Assembly (NCBI RefSeq): GCF_030272615.1
Contig: NC_081412.1
Location: 104,952,796-105,016,795, forward strand
DNA: 64,000 nt
From: Cryptomeria japonica
Lineage: Eukaryota > Streptophyta > Pinopsida > Cupressales > Cupressaceae
Reading direction: 5' to 3'
The translations under genes were made by a program, and so were the position numbers. Below the pieces are notes generated by a model. The model was not told the DNA's origin, ran no database searches, and saw nothing but the letters and a program-made list of their open reading frames with translations. Shown here piece after piece: positions 1-11,441 of the stretch; the first letter of the stretch is position 1, and every line of letters begins with the position of its first letter.

Positions 1-320
1 CTACATGTTGTTCTCAAGTGCTATGGATAAAAAAGACCCTCAAGGATATTTAGGTAGATATTTCTAACCCCATTTCCATCCAGTGTGACAATTCAAGTGC
101 AATTAAAATATCAAAGAACCTGGTTATGCACTCAAGGACAAATCATATTGCCATCAAATATCATTTTCTCAAGGAGAAGGTGGAAGATCAGGAAGTTAAG
201 GTAAAGTATGTCCCTACAGGTCAACAAGTGGCTAATATCTTCATCAAGCCTCTATTGGTAAGCACTTTTGAGTATCTGAGACACAAGTTAAGAGTTGTGT
301 CACTTTCTTCATGCACTTAA
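1..320 (+). pseudogene. Copia A: C-terminal end of RNase H
   Basis: This is the tail of a Ty1/copia polyprotein that begins before the window. Frame 3 reads through the RNase H terminus: the block QCDNSSAIKISKN, then HSRTNHIAIKYHFLKEKV, then ANIFIKPL and FEYLRHKL, which is the usual order at the end of copia pol. A TAG at about 55 interrupts the frame, so it is not a functional end. The closest relatives in this window are the RNase H ends of elements C and H, which share the KTKHISIKYNFLKEK and ANIFTKPL type blocks. Polypurine tracts and an LTR follow directly. Identification as copia RNase H is secure. Confidence 0.85.
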
Positions 321-526
321 ATGTGTATGGAGAACTATGGTTCAGGTTGAGTTCACTGCCATACCTTTTTTACTCTTGAACCAGTTGATGGTCAAAGGGG
401 GAGATTTGACTAAGGGGAGATAAGTACATGTTGAGGTTGTACCCTTTGTCATGGATGTCAAAGGGGGAGAAATGAACCAGTTAAAGATATGTAGAGTATG
501 TTGACATCAATGCCAAAGGGGGGTAT
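321..526 (+). other. Copia A: 3' untranslated region with three polypurine tracts
   Basis: Non-coding stretch between pol and the 3' LTR. It contains three purine-rich tracts of the form (G)TCAAAGGGGGAGA or GCCAAAGGGGGG at about 391, 459 and 511. The last lies next to the LTR and is the likely plus-strand primer. Repeated tracts are also seen in elements C, F and H. Confidence 0.7.
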
Positions 527-1920
527 TGTTGGCATTGTATTGTCATTGATGCCAACCGATAAGTATAGGATGTCACCGATATGGATGGTTACTGGTATGC
601 AAGAAGGAGATGTTCACCGGTAAGTAAACATGACCACTAGTAAGCAAGCAAAAGACAACAAAGAATAGTGTAATCCACCGATTGGTATAATTATCAGGAT
701 GTGCATGACACTAGTATGAAGGCAGGTGTAATATCACCATTAAATAGACTTAGTGGATGAATTTGTGTGTTTGTTGACAAGTCAGGTTGACCCACCAATA
801 GAACAGAGGAAATAAGGCATGAAAGATAACTGGTAAGGTGACATGTATAGGCAAGGTGAGTAAACTAGTGAGCTAGCACTAATAGTATGTCTTGGTTAGT
901 GAATGAATCTAAACCGACTCAGTGGATTGAACAGAGGTGAATACCAACAAGGATGACAGGTGGCAAGCATCCAGAGGTCAGTGAAGTGTCCATCAACATG
1001 GTAGGTGATCAGCAGGTCAACTTTAAATAAGGCACCCATAAATCATGGGTCAATGATAGAAGAAGTGTGGCTCAAGGAGGATCAAGATGCAAAAGATTTT
1101 AGGGATATAAATCAAGTAGGACAATTTGATCTTCATGCTCGTTGGTCGAAGGAAATAGTTGAGGCATTAATGGTGAATGACAGAGCAAGGCCAAAATACA
1201 AGTTGCAGGTTGCTAGATATAGAAAGCGTGTATAAATGTCATAAGAAATGGCTATGATGTTTAATCTACTACAAATCATCAATCAAGGAGATAAGATCCG
1301 ATCAGATTTGATACAAATTGAGTTGGTGGAGAAAAGACCTAGCGTGCCACTGTTTAAACTCTGGTCTTGGTGGGAACACCAAGTATAAATATGCAAACCA
1401 AAAATGAAAGAAGATGATGCTAGATGCTGGTGAAGATAGAGTATCTGAGAGAGTAGAGAGTGATTAGAGAGAAGATCAAAATATTCTAAGTGTAGGAGCT
1501 GACTAACAAAAAAGTTGAACTGGTAGAAGGTTTATCAGAGGTTTTATCAGTAAGGTTAGAGCAACTAACAAGTTGCCAAATAGGATAAATATTGTGTGAA
1601 CTGACAAGGGAGATTCAGGAAGAAATTTGTTGAAGGTGAAAGAGAAAAGAGAGTGTACTGATGGAGGTTATGGAAGCAAAAAATAAGGGAGGAAAGGATA
1701 TAAATAGAGGACACTGAACCATCAGAGAACTAAGTAGAGGAGAACGGGTAGAGAAGAGTTAAATCGGTGAAGTATTTAGATTGCATGTGTTACAAAACTC
1801 ATTTGTAACAAGGATACAACCATTGTATTGATTTGATCTATTATATCTCACTGAGTTGGAGCTTGGTGTAGGGGTTGGTGATCCTTGGGTTGGTGATCCT
1901 TGGGTTGGTGCCCTAAAGTA
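527..1920 (+). repeat. Copia A: 3' LTR, first part
   Basis: The LTR begins TGTTGGCATTG directly after a polypurine tract. It is interrupted at 1920 by chromovirus B and resumes at 27689, giving about 1.7 kb in total. The last intact stretch repeats GGTTGGTGATCCTTGG before the break, and the same GGTTGGTG-rich block continues after 27689. No coding capacity is seen. The other LTR of this element lies outside the window. Confidence 0.75.
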
Positions 1921-2222
1921 TGAAGCAGTCATCGGTGGGGAGGGACCTCAAGGAGATCAATTTGGACCAGACAACAAGAGTATACACAATGGAAAAACAC
2001 ATATATGATAGAGGCAATGCATAAGAGATATTTTTATTGTATGAAATTTGATTACATCCAACCGGTAATAACCGGGTTACAACATACTGACACACAGGCC
2101 TGGTAAAATAGGTCACAACCAAGACCTTGAATCAAAAGATCTATCTTCTAGGCACAGTCTATCTATCTGAAACTCTAATTGATTCTAATTGATTTTTGAT
2201 TTTTTTTTTTCTAAAACATGAT

Positions 2223-2253
<31 letters not shown>

Positions 2254-2747
2254 CAATCCAAGGGATCTAGTCGGCCCAAAAGGGATCAAAACCCGAAGAA
2301 CAAGACCTAACGTGCAAAATTAACAAGGTTGGCCTTTGCCAAGAGATTCCTTCACAAAATCCAAAGGATGAAATGTATATTATGGGAAAAGGTCGGCCAC
2401 ATGCCAAGGAACATCTAAATCAATGCTCAAGGCTCTGCAAGATTCAGATTGGGTTTCGGTAGATCATCAGAATAGGTCTCAAGAAACTAGTAATAGAAGA
2501 ACAACTGGTAGCAAGAAACTGTCATGGAAACCGGTAGCAATATCTTGCCGGAAAGTGATCCAAATGAGATATGGTTTGAAAGCAAGAAAGATGATCAAGT
2601 CTTCAAGTAGAATCCAATTCCATAGGATCTAGTGAGCCAAAACCAGGATGCACAGAAAGGAAAACTGAAACTACAAACAAAAACAAAACAGAAAGGAAAA
2701 TGGTTTTGGTTGATGCAAGATTGCTGTGAACTAGGGATGTTCCTACA
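1921..2747 (-). repeat. Chromovirus B: 3' LTR
   Basis: About 827 bp, homologous along its length to 26889-27688. Read on the minus strand it starts TGTAGGAACATCC and ends GACTGCTTCA, so it has TG...CA ends. It contains an (AT)n tract at about 2228-2252, which is much shorter in the other LTR. The two LTRs differ at many sites, so the insertion is not recent. Confidence 0.85.
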
Positions 2748-4323
2748 CTAGACATCCAGGGTAAATGAAAAAGTGAGCCTCTCACTTTGTTGGTGTCGGA
2801 GGGAAGCCAAGGTGGTCTACCTCTTCTTGAGAAATCCAAGATGAATCTTCAACTAGTCTGCTCTTCCTTTTCACAAGATATTCTTTGTACTAATTGTTCC
2901 AGGTACTATGCCTAATCCTACTATCCAAAATATCTTCAATCTGATCTGGTTCCTTTTGAGGCAATTGCTTCTCAAGGTCTACAACACTATCCTCACTAAA
3001 TTCTAGTTCATGGCACTCATGAAGATCTGCAATGTTGATTATAGGTGAAATACTTAGACTATTTGATAGCTCCACTTCTTATGAATTTCCAGAACTAAAT
3101 TTCCTCAAAATCTTACAGGGTCCAAACTTCTTCATCTACAACTTATTATAAGTTCCAACCAGGAATCTCTCTTTTCTCATATATACTATCATTTCATCAC
3201 CAACTTCTAATTCCTTATGTCTCCTCTTCTCATCTTCCTTCTCCTTATATTTGTTGTTCATGTCTTCCAAATGTTGTTTAACCCAGGAATGTACAATACT
3301 ACCATATGATCTGCAAAATCTTCTGCTTCTGAACTCTTCTGGTCTTGAATGCTAATGTCCCTCAATTATGATATTCCTCTAGGATGCACTTCAATAACAA
3401 TCTCAAAAGGTATTTTTTGGTACTTCTATTCACTAAATTGTTGTAGGCAAACTCTGCTTGTGCAAGGATCAAATCCCAACTTCTGATTTTATCTCCCACT
3501 AAACATCTCAATAAGTTTCCCAAACTTTGGTTAACAACTTTTGTCTGCTCATCAGTCTATGGATGAAAAGTAGAACTAAACTTAAAATATGTCTTCATCT
3601 TCTTCCAAAGTGTTCTCCAAAAATAGCCAACAAACTTAGTGTCTCTATTTGAAACTATGCTCTTAGGTAATCCATGCAATCTCACCACTTCCTTGAAAAA
3701 TAGTTTTGCTACATGTAATGCATTTGATGTCTTCTTACAAGGTATGAAATGAACCATCTTTGAAAATCTATCCACTATCACAAATATCGAATCATTCCCT
3801 ATCGGTGTCTTAGGCAATCCAAGTACAAAATCCATACTTATATCCTCCCAAGGTCTTACCGGTATTGTCAAAGGTTTATACAATCCCATATTCTGACTAA
3901 TACCTTTTGCAACTTGACAAACTCTACAACTCTGCACATATCTCTTAGCATACTTATGAATTTGGGGCCAAAAGTACTACTCATTCACCAATTTAATTAT
4001 TTTGTCAATGCCAAAATGTCCAGCTAAACCTCCACTATGCTCCTCTTTTATCAGATTCTCTCTCATGGAACTCATAGGTATACACAACTGAACTCCCTTG
4101 AATAACATCTCATCCTGAAAGAAATAATCCAACCATTTTCTCCAATCAACCATAACCGGTTCTCTACATGCTTTCCAAGGTTCTACAAAATCCAGGTCTT
4201 CATAATACAAGGTCTTCAAATCTTCAAAACCTAATACTGTCACTCTCATCTCTATCAACAAATTTCCTCTCCTACTTAATGCATCAACAACTTTGTTAGA
4301 TTTCCCACTTATATGCTTCAACA
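2748..4323 (-). pseudogene. Chromovirus B: integrase and chromodomain
   Basis: Pol 3' part on the minus strand, downstream of the copia C insertion. Reading right to left: end of RNase H (HISGKSNKVVDALSRR), the integrase HHCC region (HSGGLAGHFGIDKI, then [10 protein letters not shown]), and the catalytic core with [10 protein letters not shown] and SNRDTKF carrying the first two acidic residues. The expected third residue lies in the TDGQTEVVN block, which here reads TDEQTKVVN, so the catalytic Glu is Lys. A chromodomain follows at about 2810-2970 (EPDQIEDILDSRI, EYLVKRKS, DSSWISQEEV), where the usual KWK is KRK. Several stops interrupt the frame. The chromodomain places B among plant chromoviruses; the lineage is not resolved. 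Confidence 0.85.
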
Positions 4324-5387
4324 TGTTAGGTCCCGGAGACAACTGAGAGGGGGGGGGGGGGTGAATCAGTTGTTAAATAAATTCAAACCAAAACTAACTT
4401 AACCAAACTGAATGCTTAATCCTAGTAAACTAAACTTTATGCTAGTAGACAGTTTTAACAGTTAATTACAATACCGGTAAAGATTAATGTATGAAACAAA
4501 AAGACAATAACATCCACAACACATAGCACATATATTTGTACATGGAAACCCTGTAAGGGGAAAAACCACAATGGGAAACATTACCCACAATCAGATGATA
4601 CTACTATATATAGTATGTGTGTACAATATGGAGTTTGCACATGCAGAAAGGCCAGCTACCTAGAGCTCACCGCTCAATCAAAAAATGGGAGTCACATGAC
4701 TACAATTGGATGGTTAAATCCAATGATAATGTACTTCTCAAAATAGCATCTTCATATGTTGGATTTAGTACCCGTTTAGCTCTGATTTGCCTTCTTCAAA
4801 CCTTCCTTTAATCTTGAATGATATCTGCATGTATAGCTCTACTTATATTTGTATATACCTTATTACAATCCTTTTTCTATCCTATATCAATCTCACAATT
4901 GAGATCTTACATTTATACCATAGCTTAAGATCAATTGAGTAGGTCGGCTCAATAAAGATATTACAATAAAATTAATTACAAATGAATCAATATCTGCTGC
5001 ATCATGTTGGCTCAATGCATTTACAATGATAAAAAATCATCTTTATGACATGCCATGCTGATCTGGAATAGATATGCTTGCCGGTGCATAACCTGGACCT
5101 ATTTGCTAGTAACAACAAATATGCAAACACGAATAGACCAATGAACAAATCACCAAAAAAAAGTGTCCAAATAATGTCTTTGACATAACCAAGTAGTCTC
5201 GAAGTCATTCCAAGTATCGGTGAACAATATAACCCATTGGTGAACCAAATACCAGTGATTGTGCATAAGTCACTGAACATGCCGGTGAACATAACCAAGA
5301 GTCTCCAAGTGCTAATAAGTGTTGATAGGTGTTGACAAGTGTTAACATCAATGACAAAACCATACCAACATATCCAAAATACCAACA
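4324..5387 (-). repeat. Copia C: 3' LTR
   Basis: 1064 bp, matching 22801-23868. On the minus strand it begins TGTTGGTATTTTGG and ends GGGACCTAACA. A long G run at about 4350-4362 lies near the U5 end in the motif ATTCACCCCC...TCTCAGTTGT (minus strand), which recurs in the other copia LTRs of this window. Small open frames inside the LTR have no similarity to proteins I know. Confidence 0.9.
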
Positions 5388-5761
5388 ATATCCTCCTTTG
5401 GCATTGATGGCAACACAAGATGGAAAAACCATCAAAGCTCCAAAACAGAAATGCCAAAAACCAAAAACCAACAATCTCCCAAAGAGATCATTAACCAGAA
5501 ATCAAAATACAGATACAAAGGGTAATAATCTCTCTCCCAATGAATATTCTCTCTCTGAAAGCTAATGTGTTTTTCCATAACAATCTCTCCCCCTTTGACA
5601 TCAAATTCCAAAGCAATACAAAAACCAGTTTCAAAACATATTACAAAATACCAATTCATCAATTTAACCAACTACTCCCCCTGAGAAGTAGCTCTCCTCA
5701 TCAAATGCAGAAAAAAGATTTCTCTGTTAATTCTACCAGTTGATGAAAAAACATCAACTTT
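5388..5761 (-). other. Copia C: 3' untranslated region with polypurine tracts
   Basis: Non-coding stretch between the end of pol and the 3' LTR. On the minus strand it has purine tracts next to the LTR (GCCAAAGGAGGA at about 5390), at about 5580-5595 (TCAAAGGGGGAGAGA) and at about 5670-5680 (CTCAGGGGGAGT). The LTR-proximal tract is the likely plus-strand primer. Confidence 0.6.
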
Positions 5762-8357
5762 CTAAGTCTCTACTAGTGGGGGTATAACCCCAAGCTTCTC
5801 TCTGAGATATTCAAAATTTTCCTTAGGCAAAGGCTTAGTAAAAATATATGCAATCTTCTCTTTAGTATTCACATAATCCAACTTCACTTCTTTTGCTTCA
5901 ACATTCTCTTTCAGAAAATTGAATTTGATAGAAACATGTTTAGTTTTTGAGTGAAATACTGGGTTCTTAGATATATCAATTGCTGCCAAATTATCATAGT
6001 AAATAGTTATAGGTTCCTTGCATTTTACATTTATATCCTTCAACATTTGTTTGATCCTTAATACCTGTGTGCAATTAATTGTTGCTGCAACATATTCTGA
6101 TTCTACTATAGATAAAAATGTGCAACTTTGTTTCTTTCTCAACCAAGAAATTAATCTGCTACCAAGAAAAAATGCTCCATCGGTGGTACTTTTTCTGTTA
6201 TCTACATCTCCTACCCAATTTGCATCTATGTATACACATAAATAGAAGTTTTCATCTCCAAGATACCATAACCCAAGATTTGTAGTGCCTTGTAGGTACC
6301 GAAAAATCCTTTTCACAGTTGATTCATGATTTTCTTTAGGATTACTTTGAAATCTTGAAACAATACATACTGCATTCATAATTTAGGTCTTGTTGGTGTC
6401 AAATACAGTAAACCTCCTATCATAGACTTGTATCTAGTCGGATTAACAGGTTTTGATTCATCCTTCAATGATAATTTATCAGTTATAGTGATAGGTGTGC
6501 TTACCGGTTTAGAGTTTTCCATGCCAAACTTCTTTAGTAATTCCTTCAAGTACTTAGATTGACATAAGAATATACCTTTACCAGTTTGTGAAATATACAA
6601 TCCTAAAAAGAATTTTATCTCCCCAATCATAGACATTTCAAATTCTTCCTGCATCTTATTAGAAAAGTCTTTACACAATCCATCTTCTCCTCCAAAGATT
6701 ATATCATAAAAAAAAATTTCTATAACCAAGATGTAATCATTAGTCACTTTGTAATATAGATTGTTGTCAGCATTACCTTTAGTATATCCAATCTTCAAAA
6801 GACATTTGTCCAATCTGGCATACCAAGCTCTAGGAGCTTGCTTTAGTCCATACATAGCTTTCCTTAACCTGCAAACCATATCTTTGTCATTTGTCAATGA
6901 AAATCCATCAGGTTGTTCAATGTAAACTTCTTCTTCAAGATCACCATTCAGAAATGCACATTTAACTTCCATTTGATATACTTTATAGTTCTTGTGTGCT
7001 GCAAAAGCCAAGAATAATCTGACTGCCTCGATTCTAGCTACCGGTGCAAAGGTTTCATTATAATCAACTCCTTCTTTCTGTGAATATCCCTTACACACTA
7101 ATCTTTCTTTTTTTCTGATTACCTTAAAATCTTCATTAAGTTTATTTCTGAATACCCATTTAGTTCCAATTACATTTTTGTCTTTAGGTCGGGGAACCAA
7201 TACCCATGTGTTATTCTTTTCAATTTGTTCAAATTCATCTTCCATAGCTTTAATCTAGTGTTTATCTTCACATGCCTCATTAACTGATGTTGGTTCAATT
7301 TGAGAAATAAGAAATATCTCTTCATTTTCTAGTCTTCCTCTAGTCATAACACCTTGATAATTGTTCCCAATTATCTGATCTTCAGAGTGGTTCAATCTTA
7401 CATACTAGGGTGTTTTTACTTGTTATTGTTCCTTAGTCACTGTGGAATTATTAGATAATGCTGGTGTGACTAGATCAACATTCTGTACCAGTGTACTCAT
7501 TATATGTTCACTTGATATTATCTCCATTGCCCGTTCAGAGTCCATGACCTTGAATTTCCTCTAAACTGTTCATCAATCTTTATATTTGCACTTTCAACAA
7601 TTTTCTGCAATCTCTTGTTAAAACATCTATATGCCTTTCTCTTAGATGAATAACCAAGAAATATTCCTTCATCACTTCTAGGATCAAATTTTCCAATATA
7701 CTCATCTCTTCTAATATAGCATTTACTTCCAAATATTATGAAATATTTAAGAGTAGGAGTATTACCAAACCATAGTTCATGAGGGGTCTTACCGTTTTCA
7801 CCTTTGATGTGAACTCTGTTGAATGTATAAACTATTGTATTCACTACTTCTCTCCAATATATATGAGGTATATTTGCTTATGATATCATGCTTCTAGCTG
7901 CATCCAAAATAGTTATGTTTTTTCTTTCCACAACTCCATTCTACTAGAGTGTTTGAGGTGCTGATAACTATCTTCTCATTCCATTCACTTCATAGAATGT
8001 ATTAAATTCTTTGGATGTGAATCCACCTCCTTGATCTGATCTCAAACATTTGATTTTCTTACCGGTTTCATTCTCTACCATCTCCTTGAATAGTTTGAAT
8101 TTCCCAAAAGCTTATGATTTCTCCTTGAGTAAAGTAACCTAGCACATTCTAGAATAGTCATCAATGATTAGCATAAAATATCTATCTCCTTGTAAACTTC
8201 TAGTTCTTGCTAGACCACATAAATCAGTATGAATTAAGTCAAGAACATTATTGGATTTTTCTGGAATACTCTAAAAAGATGCTTTGACTTGCTTTCCAAT
8301 TTGACATTCCTTACATACCAGATTGTGAGGTTTAACAATCTTAGGTAAGTCTCTTAT
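5762..8357 (-). pseudogene. Copia C: integrase, reverse transcriptase and RNase H
   Basis: Pol 3' portion on the minus strand. The integrase (8357 to about 7500) includes VCKECQIGKQVKASF at its start and the downstream block HELWFGNTPTLKYFIIFGSKCYIRRD. The reverse transcriptase (7245-6376) shows [53 protein letters not shown] and [14 protein letters not shown]. The catalytic motif reads [11 protein letters not shown] where H has FFDDIIFGG, so the first Asp of the pair is Tyr. RNase H (6379-5762) carries YIDANWVGDVDNRKST and TKHVSIKFNFLKEN. Stops and frame breaks occur in the integrase and between RT and RNase H. The element cannot encode a working polymerase. Confidence 0.9.
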
Positions 8358-8715
8358 TGTTAAAATATGGTGACTAATCAGCAAAGTACTGTACACTCAA
8401 CACGTATCCTTGGGTTTTTTTTTTGATGAAAACCGACATTGTAATAAAACCCTAAAAAGGCCGACTTTGTTTTTGCCCTAAAAACATATGTTATAAGCGG
8501 TTGGGATGCTTAAGGCATTGTAAGGTTGATGTACTATTTTTGTTGGATAATAAGAAAGATTGGATGGTTGTGTATGGTGGACGTTACCCATTCTGGGTGA
8601 ACCACGTTAAATCTCTGTGTTATCTATGTCCTTTTTTATTCCTTTGTCTTTTGTATTTAAATCTGCATATAATTGTTAGTTCATATTTGCTTTGGATCTG
8701 CTTGAAACCCTAACA
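8358..8715 (+). repeat. Copia D: 5' LTR
   Basis: 358 bp, starting TGTTAAAATATGG and ending GAAACCCTAACA. It aligns with 20717-21178 except for a GC-rich block of about 100 bp that is present only in the 3' copy. Confidence 0.9.
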
Positions 8716-8728
8716 ATTGGTATCAGAG
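8716..8728 (+). promoter_or_regulatory. Copia D: primer binding site (tRNA-iMet)
   Basis: ATTGGTATCAGAG directly follows the 5' LTR. TGGTATCAGAGC is the complement of the plant initiator-Met tRNA 3' end, the usual copia minus-strand primer. Confidence 0.85.
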
Positions 8729-8775
8729 TGAGGTATTTTGTAAATTGGCAGGACTCTCAAATTTGAGTGGGAGTA

Positions 8776-11441
8776 ATGGAGGATTCCAAAATCAAGGTTG
8801 AAAAGTTTAACAGCCAGAATTATCAGTTATGGAAAATGTAGATGGAGGATTACTTGTATCAAAAGGATTTGTGGCAGCCATTGGAAGGAAAGGCAAAGAA
8901 AGCGACCACAATGTCAGATGAAGAGTGGGACATTTTAGATAGAAAGGCACTGGGATCCATTAGATTGTGCCTTGCGCTGTCTGTAGCATTCAATATAATA
9001 GAAGAAAAAATGGTTGTAGATTTGATGGCAACATTGGCTAAGTTGTATGAGAAACCCTTGGCTTCGAATAAGGTATTTCTTATGAAGCATTTGTTTAATT
9101 TGAAAATGAGTGAGGGAGGATCTATAGCGGAGCACTTAAATGAATTTAATACAATTACCATTCAATTGTCTTCGGTAAAAATTACCTTTACAAAAGAGGT
9201 TAGGGTGCTCTTGATTTTATGTTTTTTGACAGAAAGCTGGAATAGCTTGGTTATGGCTATAAGTAACTCTATCTCTGGTAAAAATACTTTGGTATTTGAT
9301 GATATTGTTGGTGTTATCCTAAGAGAGGAAATGCGAAGGAAAAGCACAGGTGAGACTCCAACATCATCAAGTAGTGTTTTGAATGTGGAGAACAGAGGAA
9401 GATCAAAGGAAAGAGGAAAAGGCCCTTGGAATGAGAAGTCACGAGGGAAGTCAAAGAAAGGATGCTCTCAATCTAGAGGAAAGAAAGATTGTTGGTACTG
9501 CGAAAAGCCTAGTCATCTAAAGAAAGACTGTTGGTCTCGAAAAAACAAAGAAGGAGACAAAAATGAAAATGACATTAAGGAAGCTAATATTGCAAGTAAT
9601 ACTTTACAAGATGCTTTAATCTTATGTTTGGATAATGTTAATGATTCTTGGGTAATAGATTATGGGGCTTCATTTCATGCTACATCCCATAAAAAATATT
9701 TTCTAGATTATGTTCAAGGTGATTTTGGATAGGTATATTTGGGTGATGATGAGCCCTATCAAATTGTTGGAAAAGGAAAGATAAAGATCAAGTTGCAGAA
9801 TGGAAATGACTAGTTTTTGCAGGAGGTAAGACATGTTCCTAACTTAAGAAGAAATTTAATTTCTGCAGGGCAAATAGGTAGTGAAGGTTGCATAGTTACC
9901 TTCTCAGACAGTATCTGGAAGGTCTGTAAAGCATCATTAGTAGTAGCTAAAGGTGCAAAGGTAGGCACATTATATCTATGTACTGGTAACACTTACTCTA
10001 CCTTAGTTGCTATAGATAAAGTTACTGTAGGGACATCAACAATAGATGTTGCAAGAACAGATTCAATAATGTGGCACCATAGGCTTGGGCACATGAGTGA
10101 GAAAGGGATGAAAATCCTTCACTCCAAAAATCTATTGCCAGAACTAAAGAATATTGATTTAGAGTTCTGTGAAAACTGTGTTTATGGCAAACAAAAAAGA
10201 GTCAAGTTTTTCAAGGTTGGGAAAGAGAAGAAGAGTGAGAAGTTAGAGCTTGTGCATTCAGATGTATGGGGACCGGCTCAGGTATCATCTCTTGGTGGCT
10301 CTTTTTATTATGTTATTTTTATTGATGACTCAACCAAAAAAACATGGGTATATTTCCTAAAACAAAAATCAGATGTTTTTGAAACTTTTAAGAAATGGAA
10401 AGCTTTGGTTGAGAATGAGACAGGAAAAAAGTTGAAGTGTCTCAAATCAGATAATGGAGGTGAGTATTGCAGCAAAGCATTTGAAGATTACTACTCCTTA
10501 AATGGGATTAGAAAGTAGAAGACAGTTCCAGGAACTCCATAGGAAAATGGTGTGTCAGAGAGAATGAATAGGACTATCATGGAACGTGTGAGGAGTATGA
10601 GATTGCATGCTGGATTGCCCTTACATTTTTGGGCAGATGTTGTACATACTGCTATCTATTTCATAAATAGAGGACCTTCAACCCCTTTGGATGGTGGTAT
10701 TCCAGAGGAGGCATGGACTGGTAAAAAGGTAAATTATTCTTTTCTGAAAACCTTTGGTTATGAAGCTTTTGTCCATGTTGATAAAGAAAACATAACCAAG
10801 CTTGATGCTAAATCTTAGAAATGTACCTTCATTGGATATGGGATAGATGAATATGGCTATCGGTTATGGGATTTTGAAAATAAGAAAATAACTAGAAGTA
10901 GAGATGTTATATTCAATGAGAAGGTTATCTATAAAGAACCGATGCAGGAAAAGAAGCATGAATAGGACAAGCAAGAATATGTGGTGTTGGATGAGATTCC
11001 TGAAAATGAAATGCCATATGTACCTGATGCTCAGCAACAATAGAATGTCCCACAAACTCCTGCAAGTCTTAGACATTCTACGAGGTCAAGTAGACCCCCT
11101 GAAAGATTGTCTCCTTCTTTGTATTCTATATTATTAACTGATTTTGGTGAACCAGAAGAATATGAAGAAGCAATGCAGGTGGATGGCAAACAACAGTGGG
11201 AGCTAGGCATGAAAGAGGAGATGGACTCCTTGATGGAAAATAAGACTTGGGACTTAATCCCTTTACCTGTAGAAAAAAGAGCCTTGCCTAACAAATGGGT
11301 TTATCAGCTGAAGGAGGAGGGAGGAGGTCAGAAAAGATATAAGGCCAGACTTGTGGTAAAAGGTTTTGCATAGAAAAAGGGTATAGATTATGATGAAATA
11401 TTTTCTCCAGTTGTAAAAATGGCTTCAATTAGAATTGTACT
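8776..11441 (+). pseudogene. Copia D: gag, protease, integrase, start of reverse transcriptase
   Basis: One long polyprotein frame with TAG interruptions. Gag begins MEDSKIKVEKFNSQNY at 8776 and ends in a zinc knuckle CWYCEKPSHLKKDC (C-x2-C-x4-H-x4-C) at about 9490-9535. The protease site reads VIDYGASFHATS where families have DSG, so the Ser is Tyr. The gag-pre-integrase block is MWHHRLGHMSEKGMKIL. The integrase core keeps all three acidic residues: HSDVWGP, KSDNGGEY and NGVSERMNRT. The reverse transcriptase starts near 11190 (TWDLIPLPVEKRALPNKWV) and stops at 11441, where element E is inserted. In-frame stops at 8839, 9730, 9811, 10516, 10540, 10816, 10963, 11041 and 11371 are all TAG. Confidence 0.92.

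Noticed and set aside
5002-5743. Frames of 60-150 codons overlapping the copia C LTR edge
   Set aside because: They lie in LTR and 3' untranslated DNA, have no domain, and are not conserved in the partner LTR.
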